The notes below the pieces were generated by a model. That model saw only the letters and a program-made list of their open reading frames with translations. It was not told the origin of the DNA and ran no database searches. A stretch of DNA of 44,632 nucleotides from Cyanobacteria bacterium M_DeepCast_200m_mx_001 (GTDB lineage: Bacteria > Cyanobacteriota > Cyanobacteriia > PCC-6307 > Cyanobiaceae). The stretch lies in assembly GCA_016882415.1 (NCBI GenBank), contig VGQL01000004.1, forward strand, positions 1 to 44,632. The letters run 5' to 3'. The translations under genes were made by a program, and so were the position numbers. Of this stretch, positions 11,516 to 20,523 are shown one piece after another. Numbering within the stretch: position 1 is the stretch's first letter; every line of letters begins with the position of its first letter.

Positions 11516-12543
11516 GCGCTGGGGCGCCCCTGCCCACCCTGCTGGTGATTCCCACCGGCATCGGCTGTGAACTGGGGGGCTACGCCGGCGATGCCATCCC
11601 CGCCGCACGGCTGCTGGCGGCCGCCAGCGGCTGCCTGATCACCCACCCCAATGTGATGAATGCGGCGGCGCTCTATTGGAGCGACCCGCGTATCCACTAC
11701 GTGGAGGGCTCCAGCCTGGATCGCTTTGCGGCCGGCGAGCTGGCCCTGCGCCCCGTGCGGCGGCAGCGCATCGGCCTGCTGCTGGATGCGGGCATCGAGC
11801 CGGAGCTGCGCCAGCGCCATCTGCAGGTGGCGGACGGCTGCCGCGCCAGCCTCGGGCTGGAGATCGGCCCGGTGGTGGACACCGACTGTCCCCTGGAGGT
11901 GAGCCTCAGCCTGGGGGCCAGCGGCGTGAGTTGGGGCCGGCTGGGCCAGCCCGGTGCCCTGTTGCGGGCCGGTGAGCGCCTCAAGGCGGCCGGCGCCACG
12001 GCCATCGCCGTGGTGGCCCGCTTCCCCGATGACCCCGGCAGCGAGGCCCTTACCGCCTACCGCCAGGGCGGAGGTGTGGATGCCCTGGCCGGCGCCGAGG
12101 CGGTGATCAGCCACCTGCTCAGCCAGGAGCTGGGGCTCCCCTGCGCCCATGCCCCCGCCCTGAGCCCGCTGCCGCTCGACCCTGACCTCGACCCCCGGGC
12201 GGCCGGGGAGGAGCTGGGCTACACCTTTCTGGCCTGTGTGCTGGTGGGGCTGAGCCGCGCCCCAGATCTGGTGCCCGCCCCCCAGGCGCTGCCGGGGGAT
12301 CTGGCCATGGGCCAGGTGGGTGCCCTGCTGGCCCCCGCCGGTGCCCTGGGGGGTGCGGCGGTGCTGGCGGCGGCGGAGCGGGGGATCCCGGTGATCGCCG
12401 TGCACAACCCCTGTCTGCTGCAGGTGGGGGCCGAGGCCCTGGGGCTGCAGGTGTTGCCGGCCGCGAGCTACGCGGAGGCGGCGGGGCTGGTGTTGGCCCT
12501 GCGGGAGGGCATCAGCCCGGCGGCCCTGCGGCGGCCGCTCTAG
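11512..12543 (+). CDS. DUF3326 family protein
   Basis: The 343-residue protein matches the cyanobacterial/plant DUF3326 family. The N-terminal strand LLVIPTGIGCELGGYAGDA is diagnostic, followed by CLITHPNVMNAAALYW and the C-terminal GGAAVLAAAERGIPVIAVHNPCLLQV. The fold looks like an alpha/beta Rossmann-like protein. No catalytic role is established to my knowledge. It is translationally coupled to the preceding small gene, and its stop overlaps the stop of the convergent gene by four bases (CTAG). Confidence 0.85.
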   Translation: MSAGAPLPTLLVIPTGIGCELGGYAGDAIPAARLLAAASGCLITHPNVMNAAALYWSDPRIHYVEGSSLDRFAAGELALRPVRRQRIGLLLDAGIEPELRQRHLQVADGCRASLGLEIGPVVDTDCPLEVSLSLGASGVSWGRLGQPGALLRAGERLKAAGATAIAVVARFPDDPGSEALTAYRQGGGVDALAGAEAVISHLLSQELGLPCAHAPALSPLPLDPDLDPRAAGEELGYTFLACVLVGLSRAPDLVPAPQALPGDLAMGQVGALLAPAGALGGAAVLAAAERGIPVIAVHNPCLLQVGAEALGLQVLPAASYAEAAGLVLALREGISPAALRRPL

Positions 12544-12842
12544 GCGGGCAGGCTGGAGCGGATGGTTTCCAGTACGGCGGCGCAGCGGGTGCGGCTGCGG
12601 GCCATGCTCTCGCCGCTGAGGGTTTCCAGCAGCAGCTCACCGGTGTTGGCCAGGTCGCTCCAGTCGGCCCACACCCGCACGTAGTCCTGCACCGGGCGGC
12701 CGGAGCAGGGCAGCTCGAAGGCCATCAGGGTGCGGCCATCGGGGTGCTCCACCGCCAGCCCCAGCCGTTCCAGCAGGGGGGCGAGCAGTTCGCTGGGGGA
12801 GGCCCCGCGGGCGATGGGGATCAGGGTGCGGCAGTAGGCCAT
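12540..12842 (-). CDS. Conserved hypothetical protein (100 aa)
   Basis: The ORF begins MAYCRTLIPIARGASPSELLAPLL and encodes a small, soluble, mixed alpha/beta protein. It has an Asp/Trp-rich centre (DYVRVWADWSDLANTG) and no obvious cofactor motif. It is convergent with the DUF3326 gene and lies 120 bases downstream of the alanine dehydrogenase on the same strand. Sequence complexity and codon use look like neighbouring real genes. I do not recognise a function. Confidence 0.7.
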   Translation of the reverse strand: MAYCRTLIPIARGASPSELLAPLLERLGLAVEHPDGRTLMAFELPCSGRPVQDYVRVWADWSDLANTGELLLETLSGESMARSRTRCAAVLETIRSSLPA

Positions 12843-12962
12843 GGCGAGGTTCGGGCCATGGCCACAACCTATGGATCGGCGCCCTGGGCCCCGGGCGGGG
12901 GCGCGGAATGTCTTCCGGATTGGGGCGGCTGATCAGGGTGCCGATCCGGGTTGATCCGTGCC

Positions 12963-14096
12963 TCAGTGCAAGCAGGCCATCGGGTGGCGGTTGGGCAGCC
13001 CCAGGGCCTTGGCCACGCCGGGGTGGCACACGGCTCCGCCCACGGTGTTGAGCCCCGACACCAGCTCCGGCCGGTCGGTGACCGCCTCCAGCAGACCCCG
13101 CCCGGCGATGGTGAGGATGTAGGGCAGGGTGACGCTCACCAGCGCTTCGGTGGCGGTGAACGGCACGGCCCCCGGCATGTTGCCCACGGCGTAGTGCTGC
13201 ACCCCATGGACGCTGCGCACCGGGTCGGTGTGGGTGGTTTCGCGGCTGGTGGCGATGCAGCCCCCCTGGTCGATGGCCACATCCACCACCACTGAGCCCG
13301 GCTGCATCTGCTGCACCAGCGCCTCCTCCACCAGGGTGGGGGCCCGGTCGCCGGGCAGCAGCACCGCGCCGATCAGCAGGTCGGCGCTGGGCACCAGCCG
13401 CTCCAGCAGGCCGCGGCTGCTCACCAGGGTCACCAGGCGCCCCTGGCGCAGGCCCTCCACCCGCCGCAGCCGCTCCGGCGATTGATCCAGCAGCAGCACC
13501 TCCGCATCCATGGCGGCGGCGAGGCGCGCCGCATTCCAGCCCACGCTGCCGGCCCCCAGCACCACCACCCGTGCCGGTTTGACACCGGTGCAGCCGCCGA
13601 TCAGCAGCCCCCGGCCCCCATGGGGCCGCTCCAGCAGATGGGCCCCCACCTGGGCCGCCAGACGGCCGGCGATCTCGCTCATCGGCGCCAGCAGCGGCAG
13701 GCTGCCGTCGTCGAGCTGCACGGTTTCGTAGGCGATGGCGGTGCAGCCCGCCTCCAGCAGCGCCCTCCCCACCGCGGGGTAGGCGGCCAGGTGCAGGTAG
13801 GTGAACAGCACCAGATCGGGCCGCAGGTAGTCGAATTCCTCCGGTTGCGGCTCCTTCACCTTCACCACCAAGTGGGCGCCCCAGGCCTCGTCGCGATCCA
13901 CCACGGCGGCGCCCGCCTGCTCAAAGGCCCCGTCGCTGATGCCGGCGCCGGCGCCGGCCCCCTGCTCAACCCGCACCACCAGGCCATGGCCCACCAGTTC
14001 CCGCACCGCATCGGGGGTGAGGGCCACCCGCTGTTCATCGGGCTTGATCTCGCGCGGAACGCCGATGCTGGCGATCGGAGCCACCCTGGCGGCCAT
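12963..14096 (-). CDS. ald: Alanine dehydrogenase
   Basis: The 377-residue NAD-dependent enzyme interconverts L-alanine and pyruvate plus ammonia. Visible hallmarks are the N-terminal IGVPREIKPDEQRVALTP, the catalytic lysine in VVKVKEPQPEE, the active-site histidine in FTYLHLAA, the NAD-binding GAGSVGWNAARLA and the C-terminal signature SVHGVQHYAVGNMPGAVP. The longer ORF start at 14192 runs into the nadE gene; ATG 14096 puts the conserved VPREIK motif about 14 residues in. It lies 61 bases after nadE on the same strand and may belong to the same transcript. Confidence 0.96.
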   Translation of the reverse strand: MAARVAPIASIGVPREIKPDEQRVALTPDAVRELVGHGLVVRVEQGAGAGAGISDGAFEQAGAAVVDRDEAWGAHLVVKVKEPQPEEFDYLRPDLVLFTYLHLAAYPAVGRALLEAGCTAIAYETVQLDDGSLPLLAPMSEIAGRLAAQVGAHLLERPHGGRGLLIGGCTGVKPARVVVLGAGSVGWNAARLAAAMDAEVLLLDQSPERLRRVEGLRQGRLVTLVSSRGLLERLVPSADLLIGAVLLPGDRAPTLVEEALVQQMQPGSVVVDVAIDQGGCIATSRETTHTDPVRSVHGVQHYAVGNMPGAVPFTATEALVSVTLPYILTIAGRGLLEAVTDRPELVSGLNTVGGAVCHPGVAKALGLPNRHPMACLH

Positions 14097-14157
14097 GCTG
14101 CTGCCCTCACTGGCTCCACGATGGCCGCCCTGGCGCCGATCGGCCAGGGATTGTGCT

Positions 14158-15846
14158 TCAGCCGGCGGCGGCGATCGGCATGCGCCAGCCACTGCCGAAG
14201 GCCCGCCCGCTCACCTTCAGCAGCGGGGGCGCCTGGCGGCGCTTGAACTCCGCCCGCTGCAGCAGCCCCTGCACCCGCTCCGCCAGGGCCGGATCGCAGC
14301 CCTCCGCGATCAGCTCCTCGGGGCTGCGCTGCCGTTCGATCAGGGCCTTGAGCAGCGGATCGAGCACGGCGTAATCCGGCAGCGAATCGCTGTCCCGTTG
14401 GTCGGGCCGCAGCTCGGCGCTGGGGGGTTTCGCGCGGATCGCCTCCCCCACCAGCTCCCCCTCCGCCGGCAGACCCAGCTCGCGCCGGCAGGCGGCGGCG
14501 GCGGGGGAATCGATCCAGGCGCAGAGGCGGAACACGCTGGTTTTGTAGAGGTCGCCGATCACCGCCAGGCCGCCGTTCATGTCGCCGTAGAGGGTGCAGT
14601 AGCCCACCGCCAGCTCCGATTTGTTGCCGGTGGTGAGCAGCAGCTGGCCCTGCTGGTTGGCCAGGGCCATCAGCAGCGTGCCGCGGATGCGCGACTGCAG
14701 GTTTTCCGCCGTGAGCCCCAGGGGCGCGCCCCCCAGGGCGGGGCTGAGGGCCTGATCGAAGCTCGCCATCAGTGCGGCGATCGGCACCGTTTGGTTGGCG
14801 ATGCCGAGTCGATCGGCGAGGGCCAGGGCGTCGTCGATGGAGCCGGCGGAGCTCCAGGGGGAGGGCATCAGCACCGCCTGCAGCTGCTTGGGCCCCAGGG
14901 CCGCCGCCGCAATCACCGCCACCAGGGCTGAGTCGATGCCGCCGCTCAGCCCCAGCAGGGCGCTTTGAAAGCCGCATTTGCGGGCGTAATCGCGCACCCC
15001 CAGCACCAGGTTGCGCAGCAGCAGCTCCTGGGGATCCGGCAGCGGTGGGGCTGCGGGGGTGGTGCTGGCCTCGGTCTGCCAGCAGGCCAGGTCGGCCGCG
15101 GCGAAGGCCAGCTGGCAGGGCACGCCGCCGCCGGGGGTGCCCACGAAGCTGCCGCCATCGAAGATCAGCTCATCGTTGCCGCCCGCCTGGTTCACGTACA
15201 CCACCGGGCAGCCGAGCCGATCGGCGGCGGCGCTGGCCAGCTGACGCCGCAGCGCGGCCTTGCCCTGGCCAAAGGGGGAGGCGGAGAGGTTGAGCAGCAG
15301 ATCCGGCCGCAGGGCCTGCAGCTCGCCGATCGGGTCGGCCCCCAGCAGCCGCTGCCCCACCAGCCGCTCCTCCACCCAGAGGTCCTCGCAGAGGGTGAGG
15401 CCCAGCCGCCAGCGCCGCCCGCCCCGCTCCAGCTCCAGCAGGCAGGGCTGATCGGCGGGGCGGAAGTAGCGGCGCTCGTCGAACACGTCGTAGCTGGGCA
15501 GCAGCCGTTTGCGGGCCACCACCCGCCACCCCTGCGGTTCCACCAGGGCAGCGGCGTTGAACAGATCGGGCTGTTGGCCATCGCTGGCGGTTTCACTCAC
15601 CCCCAGCAGCAGGGTCAGCCCGCTCGGCAGCTGGGCCGCCAGCTGATCGAGGGCCTGGGTCTGGCGTTGCCGCAGCGCCGGCCGCAGCAGCAGATCCCGC
15701 GGCGGGTAACCCCACAGGGCCAGCTCCGGCGCCACCACCAAATCAGCCCCCCGATCGGCTGCGGTGCGGCAGGCCTGCAGCAGCTGCGCACCGTTGCCCA
15801 GCAGGTCGCCCACCAGCGGATTGATCTGGGCGAGGGCGATGCGCAT
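14158..15846 (-). CDS. nadE: Glutamine-dependent NAD+ synthetase
   Basis: The 562-residue two-domain enzyme amidates nicotinic-acid adenine dinucleotide to NAD+ using glutamine. The N-terminal nitrilase-like amidotransferase domain contains the Glu-Lys-Cys triad: Glu41 in VVAPELALWG, Lys113 in VARKRLLPSYD and Cys153 in LTLCEDLW. The C-terminal synthetase domain has the pyrophosphate loop GLSGGIDSAL (about 299-308). Start ATG 15846 shares its A with the nadD stop (TGATG), so the frame extension to 16476 in the ORF track is a shadow. The preceding gene makes the substrate of this enzyme, so the two form the last two steps of NAD synthesis. Confidence 0.96.
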   Translation of the reverse strand: MRIALAQINPLVGDLLGNGAQLLQACRTAADRGADLVVAPELALWGYPPRDLLLRPALRQRQTQALDQLAAQLPSGLTLLLGVSETASDGQQPDLFNAAALVEPQGWRVVARKRLLPSYDVFDERRYFRPADQPCLLELERGGRRWRLGLTLCEDLWVEERLVGQRLLGADPIGELQALRPDLLLNLSASPFGQGKAALRRQLASAAADRLGCPVVYVNQAGGNDELIFDGGSFVGTPGGGVPCQLAFAAADLACWQTEASTTPAAPPLPDPQELLLRNLVLGVRDYARKCGFQSALLGLSGGIDSALVAVIAAAALGPKQLQAVLMPSPWSSAGSIDDALALADRLGIANQTVPIAALMASFDQALSPALGGAPLGLTAENLQSRIRGTLLMALANQQGQLLLTTGNKSELAVGYCTLYGDMNGGLAVIGDLYKTSVFRLCAWIDSPAAAACRRELGLPAEGELVGEAIRAKPPSAELRPDQRDSDSLPDYAVLDPLLKALIERQRSPEELIAEGCDPALAERVQGLLQRAEFKRRQAPPLLKVSGRAFGSGWRMPIAAAG

Positions 15847-16439
15847 CAGCGGGCGGAAGCGGGGCCGGGCTCCCCCAATCCGTAGAGATTGTGCTTGACC
15901 AGTTCCTGCCACAGCACCGGCGGCACCAGCTCCGGACTGGGTTGCTCCCGGATGGCGGAGCTGGCGCTGGCGGGCACAGGCAGGTTCAGCAGCTCCGGGG
16001 TGCCCCCCAGCTGCCGCAGGGGCTCCAGGCAGCTGGGGTCGAAGCGGTAGCCCTGGCGGGGCACCACCGCCAGCCGGCAGCGCCGCAGCAGCTCGGCGGC
16101 CCGGTGCCAGCGGGGCACCTGCTCCGCCAGGTCGCCCCCCACCACGAACACCAGCGGGCGCTGGGGCCAGCGCGCCTCGGCCCGCTCCAGGGTCTCCAGG
16201 GCGCGGGGGCTGCTGAGGCTTTGCACCAGCTCCACCCGCGGATCGGCCAGGTCGTTCACCAGGGCCTGCAGCAGCTCGGCCCGCAGCGCCAGGGGGGCGC
16301 CGTGCTGCTTGAGCGGGTTGTCGCTGGCCCAGGTGGCCACCTGCCCGTAGTGGTTGGCCAGGCCCGCTAGCAGGGCGCGATGGCCGGCGGTGGGCGGGTC
16401 GGCGCTGGTGCCGAACAACGCCAGGGGCGGCTGGCTCAT
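15846..16439 (-). CDS. nadD: Nicotinate-nucleotide adenylyltransferase
   Basis: The 197-residue nucleotidyltransferase converts nicotinate mononucleotide plus ATP to NaAD. The N-terminal nucleotide-binding motif is LFGTSADPPTAGHRALL, a variant of the usual G(S/T)FDPxHxGH with AGH retained. The C-terminal ATP motif appears as SASSAIREQ. It overlaps the upstream GTPase gene by four bases (ATGA) and the downstream nadE by one base, consistent with coupled translation. Confidence 0.92.
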   Translation of the reverse strand: MSQPPLALFGTSADPPTAGHRALLAGLANHYGQVATWASDNPLKQHGAPLALRAELLQALVNDLADPRVELVQSLSSPRALETLERAEARWPQRPLVFVVGGDLAEQVPRWHRAAELLRRCRLAVVPRQGYRFDPSCLEPLRQLGGTPELLNLPVPASASSAIREQPSPELVPPVLWQELVKHNLYGLGEPGPASAR

Positions 16440-17773
16440 GGCAGCAGCGTCTGCAGCTGCAGGCGGGGTTCCTCACGGCCCTGCCATTGCTGCAGCCAGG
16501 CCCGGGCCTGGGGATCTTGGTGGGCCAGGCGCCGCAGCAGTGAGGCGGGCCGCAGCCGGCCGTGCTGGGCGCTGCGCAGCAGTTCCGCCGCCGCCAGGCG
16601 CCCGGTGAGGCGGGTGGTGTGCACCGCCAGGGCGGCCTGGGCCAGGGCCACCGGGGCCGCTGGCGCCAGGCTGAGGCCGCCGCTCAGGGGGGCCGCCAGC
16701 AGCAGCAGTTGGCGCAGGCCGCCCAGCAGCAGTTGGATCCCCAGCTGGGTGCCCCCCAGCAGGGCGTTCTGGGCGGAGAGGCGGGTGAGCAGGGCCCGGG
16801 CGCCGCCGCCCCCCAGTTCCAGCCCGTAGAGCTCACACAGCTGCACCACCAGGGCCGTGTCCAGGGCCAGGCCGCCGGCCAGGTCCAGCAGCAGCAGTGG
16901 GTTAGCGGCCACGCCGGTGGCCTTGAGGGCGGCGTAGCGGCCGATCAGGCCCTGGGCGGCGCTGCGGCCCCGTTGCAGCCGCCATTGGTGCAGCTGCTGG
17001 CCGAAGCGATCGGCGGCCCGCAGGCCATTGAGCCCCAGCAGCAGGGCGCCGTGCTCGTCCAACAGCGTCAGCAGCGCCCGCCGCAGGGGCGCGATCTGTG
17101 GGGGCAGGGGGGCGCTGCGCACCCGGCCGTCCTCCATCAGCTGGGCCCGCCGTGGCGCCGAGGCCACCGCCACCAGCTCCAGCTGGCGGGCCGGGGCGGG
17201 CAGGCGGCGGCGGATGCTGGCGATCAGGGCGTCCCGTTCGTCTTCCGGCCAGCAGTCGATGCGGTTGAGCACCAGCAGCAGCGGCTTGCCCGCCGCCAGC
17301 AGCTGCTCCAGCGCTTCGGCCTCCGGGGTGGTGAGGTCGCCATCCAGCACCAGCAGCACCAGGTCGGCCCCCACCGCCAGCCGTGCCGCCAGCCGCTGGC
17401 GCGCGTGGGCGGCGATTTCATCGATGCCGGGGGTGTCCACCAGCTCCACCCCCGCCAACCCCGGCACTTGCACCGGCCAGGCTTCCCGTTGCTGGCGGCG
17501 GGTGCAGCCATGGGCCACATCGGTGGCGAAGACGCTGCGGCCCAGCAGCGCATTGAGCAGGCTCGATTTGCCCACCCCCACCCGGCCGAACACCGCGACC
17601 CGCAGCCGCCGCTCCCCTAGGGCCCGCAGCTGCTGATCGAGGGCCTTGAGCTCCGGCCCCAGGGCCGAGCGCTCCCGGTCGCTCAGCCGCAGCTCCGCCC
17701 GCCACTGCCGCAGCAGCAGTTCCGAGCGTTCGGCGCTGGAGGGGGCACCCAAGGGCGGCGGGGCAGTCGGCAT
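16436..17773 (-). CDS. Era/TrmE-like GTPase with hydrophobic C-terminal domain (DUF697-like)
   Basis: The 445-residue protein has a GTPase domain: G1 loop FGRVGVGKSSLLNALLG (about 61-77), G3 VDTPG (about 112-116) and G4 LNRID (about 169-173). A short N-terminal helix precedes it. The C-terminal half is long, Leu/Ala/Gly-rich and amphipathic to hydrophobic (NPLLLLDLAGGLALDTALVV; LGIQLLLGGLRQLLLLAAPLSGG). That layout is typical of membrane-associated GTPases of the DUF697 group found in cyanobacteria. Function is unknown; membrane association is inference. It heads the nadD-nadE operon and is divergent from pepP with 56 bases between. Confidence 0.85.
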   Translation of the reverse strand: MPTAPPPLGAPSSAERSELLLRQWRAELRLSDRERSALGPELKALDQQLRALGERRLRVAVFGRVGVGKSSLLNALLGRSVFATDVAHGCTRRQQREAWPVQVPGLAGVELVDTPGIDEIAAHARQRLAARLAVGADLVLLVLDGDLTTPEAEALEQLLAAGKPLLLVLNRIDCWPEDERDALIASIRRRLPAPARQLELVAVASAPRRAQLMEDGRVRSAPLPPQIAPLRRALLTLLDEHGALLLGLNGLRAADRFGQQLHQWRLQRGRSAAQGLIGRYAALKATGVAANPLLLLDLAGGLALDTALVVQLCELYGLELGGGGARALLTRLSAQNALLGGTQLGIQLLLGGLRQLLLLAAPLSGGLSLAPAAPVALAQAALAVHTTRLTGRLAAAELLRSAQHGRLRPASLLRRLAHQDPQARAWLQQWQGREEPRLQLQTLLP

Positions 17774-17829
17774 GCATTACAGCGGTTGTGCCATCGTCGC
17801 GCTCAGGGCCGCCCCTCGCCCGGATCCCG

Positions 17830-19164
17830 ATGCCGATCCCCATGCTGATCCCCCAGGACGTGTTCGCCGAGCGCCGCGCCCGGTTCATGGAGGCCCTGGG
17901 GGGCGCGGCGGCGGTGATCCCAGCGGCGCCGCTGGTGACGCACCACGCCGACTGCGAGTGGCCCTTCCGCCAGAACAGCGACTTCTGGTACCTCACCGGC
18001 TTTGACGAGCCCGAGGCGGTGGCCCTGTTCTTGCCCCACCGGCCGGAGGGGCAGCGTTTTGTGCTGTTCGTGCAGCCCAAGGAGGCCAGCGCCGAGGTGT
18101 GGAACGGCTTCCGCTGGGGGTGCGAGGGGGCGGTGGAGCGCTTCGGCGCCGATCAGGCCCATCCCCGCAGCGAACTGGCGGAGCGGTTGCCCGATTACCT
18201 CAAGGGGGCTGAGGCGATCGCCTTCCGGGTGGGCCGCCATCCGGCGGTGGAGCCGTTGGTGCTGCAGGCCTGGGGTGCCCAGCTCGATCGCGCCCCCCGC
18301 AGCGGTGCGGCGGCCCTGGGGCTGGTGGCCCCCTGCCCGCTGCTGCATGGATTGCGGCTGCGCAAGGCCCCCGAGGAGCTGGTGCGGATGCGGGAGGCGG
18401 CGCGCATTTCGGCGGAGGCCCATGAGCTGGCCCGCCAGGTGGCGCGCCCGGGGCTCAATGAACGGCAGGTGCAGGCGGTGATTGAGCAGCACTTCCTGGA
18501 GCAGGGGGCCCGCGGCCCGGCCTACGGCTCGATCGTGGCCGGCGGCGACAACGCCTGCGTGCTGCACTACACGGCCAACAACGCCGAGCTGCGGGACGGC
18601 GATCTGCTGCTGATCGACGCCGGTTGCTCCCTGAACGACTACTACAACGGCGACATCACCCGCACCTTCCCGATCAACGGTCGCTTTAGCGGTGAGCAGC
18701 GCGCCCTCTATGAGCTGGTGCTGGCGGCCCAGGAGGCGGCGGTGGCGGCGGTGGCCCCCGGGCAGACCGCCGAGGGGGTGCATGACACGGCCGTGCGGGT
18801 GCTGGTGGAGGGTCTGCTGGAGCTGGGGCTGCTCAGCGGCGACGCCGACGGGATCATCGAGCAGGGGGCTTACCGCCACCTCTACATGCACCGCACCGGC
18901 CATTGGCTGGGGCTGGATGTGCACGATGTGGGGGCCTACCGGCTGGGGGAACACCACGTGGCCCTGGAGCCGGGCATGGTGCTCACGGTGGAGCCCGGCC
19001 TCTATGTGAGCGATCGCCTGCCGGTGCCGGAGGGGCAACCCGCCATCGCCGAGCGCTGGAAGGGCATCGGCATCCGCATCGAAGACGATGTTGCGGTGAC
19101 CGACCACGGCCACGAAAACCTCACGGCGGCGGCCCTGAAGGCCCCCGTGGCCCTGGAGCGCTGA
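17830..19164 (+). CDS. pepP: Xaa-Pro aminopeptidase (aminopeptidase P)
   Basis: The 444-residue metallopeptidase removes an N-terminal residue preceding proline. The N-terminal domain has SDFWYLTGFDEPEAVALF. The pita-bread catalytic domain carries the five dimetal ligands: Asp in LIDAGCSL, Asp in NGDITRTFP, His in HRTGHWLGLDVHD, Glu in TVEPGLY and Glu in GIRIEDDVAVT. Candidate starts are GTG/ATG 17788, ATG 17830 and ATG 17842; 17830 or 17842 gives the normal family N-terminus. Its stop codon lies within a perfect hairpin shared with the convergent HAD gene. Confidence 0.95.
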   Translation: MPIPMLIPQDVFAERRARFMEALGGAAAVIPAAPLVTHHADCEWPFRQNSDFWYLTGFDEPEAVALFLPHRPEGQRFVLFVQPKEASAEVWNGFRWGCEGAVERFGADQAHPRSELAERLPDYLKGAEAIAFRVGRHPAVEPLVLQAWGAQLDRAPRSGAAALGLVAPCPLLHGLRLRKAPEELVRMREAARISAEAHELARQVARPGLNERQVQAVIEQHFLEQGARGPAYGSIVAGGDNACVLHYTANNAELRDGDLLLIDAGCSLNDYYNGDITRTFPINGRFSGEQRALYELVLAAQEAAVAAVAPGQTAEGVHDTAVRVLVEGLLELGLLSGDADGIIEQGAYRHLYMHRTGHWLGLDVHDVGAYRLGEHHVALEPGMVLTVEPGLYVSDRLPVPEGQPAIAERWKGIGIRIEDDVAVTDHGHENLTAAALKAPVALER

Positions 19165-19184
19165 GGCCCCTGCGGGGGCCTCAG
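19161..19184. terminator. Bidirectional hairpin containing both convergent stop codons
   Basis: CTGAGGCCCC, loop TGCG and GGGGCCTCAG form a perfect 10-bp inverted repeat. The plus-strand TGA of pepP lies in the left arm and the minus-strand TGA of the HAD gene in the right arm. No T-run follows on either strand, so termination would depend on the stem alone or the stem may protect both 3' ends. Confidence 0.6.
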
Positions 19185-19957
19185 GCCAGCCATGCCTCCA
19201 GCACCGCCAGCACCTGGTCGGTGCGCTCCAGCAGCCGATCGGCACCGGCGGCGCGCAGTTGCTGCCCGTAGCGCTCCCGCTGGGCGGATGCAGCGGCGGC
19301 CTGCAGGTGCGGCGGCGGCACCGCCAGGCTGATGAACCGTTGCTGGGGCCGTTGCTCCCGGGCGCGGGCCACGGTGAGCACATCGGCCACGGTGTCCCCC
19401 AGGTAGGCCACGGGGGCAGACCCTGCGCCGAGGGGGGCCTGCAGCAGCTGTTCCGCCAGCCGCAGCAAGCCCGTGGGATCGGGTTTGTCGGGGGCATCCC
19501 CCATGGCGATCAGCGGCGGTGTCGCCAACCCCAGCCGCTGCTCCAGCACGAAGCGCGCCGAGGGGGGCTCCGCTCCGCTCACAAACCCCCAGCGCACACC
19601 GGCGGCACTCAGCCCGTCGAACAGGCTGCGGTCCACCAGCAGCGGCTCGCTGCCGATGAAGCCCCGCCACTGGGCCGGGTCGCCCTCGGGATCACCGCCG
19701 AAATAGAAGCCGTTGAACACCTCCACCAGCTCCGTGAAGGCCGGCAGGGGATCCTGACCCTGCCGGCGCAGCAGCTCCAGGGAGGCCTCCCAGTCGTTGT
19801 TCCAGCGGCCCTCGGCCTTGAGGCCGTCGATGGCCGCGGGCTCCGGGCGCAGGCCGCCGAAGTGGTGCACCGTCTCCACGATGGCCCGGCGGTAGCTGCC
19901 CCCCACATCCCGGATCACTCCGTCGATGTCGAACAGCAGAACGGCCCGGGGCGTCAG
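19181..19957 (-). CDS. HAD-superfamily hydrolase (subfamily IA), probable CTG start
   Basis: The ORF track begins at GTG 19918 (MIRDVGG...), but that would remove the catalytic motif. Reading the frame upstream gives LTPRAVLLFDIDGVIRDVGG, which includes the nucleophile motif DIDGV. Between this motif and the upstream in-frame stop (19994-19996) there is no ATG, GTG or TTG, so I place the start at CTG 19957 (258 aa). Motif II is WGFVSGAEPPSA, motif III Lys is in DAPDKPDPTG and motif IV is YLGDTVADV. This resembles the TIGR01548-type HAD proteins of cyanobacteria. The substrate is unknown. The 5' end abuts the divergent PSRP-3 gene. Confidence 0.82.
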   Translation of the reverse strand: MTPRAVLLFDIDGVIRDVGGSYRRAIVETVHHFGGLRPEPAAIDGLKAEGRWNNDWEASLELLRRQGQDPLPAFTELVEVFNGFYFGGDPEGDPAQWRGFIGSEPLLVDRSLFDGLSAAGVRWGFVSGAEPPSARFVLEQRLGLATPPLIAMGDAPDKPDPTGLLRLAEQLLQAPLGAGSAPVAYLGDTVADVLTVARAREQRPQQRFISLAVPPPHLQAAAASAQRERYGQQLRAAGADRLLERTDQVLAVLEAWLA

Positions 19958-19986
19958 GGTGGGGGCGACAGCGGCTGGTAGGTTAG

Positions 19987-20484
<498 letters not shown>

Positions 20485-20491
20485 TCCCCAC

Positions 20492-20520
20492 AGCCCCCGC
20501 TCCGCGGGGGCTTTTTTGTT
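20492..20520 (+). terminator. Intrinsic terminator after PSRP-3 gene
   Basis: The stem AGCCCCCGC pairs with GCGGGGGCT around TCC and is followed by TTTTTTGTT, seven bases after the stop codon. Confidence 0.9.
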
Positions 20521-20523
20521 GGC

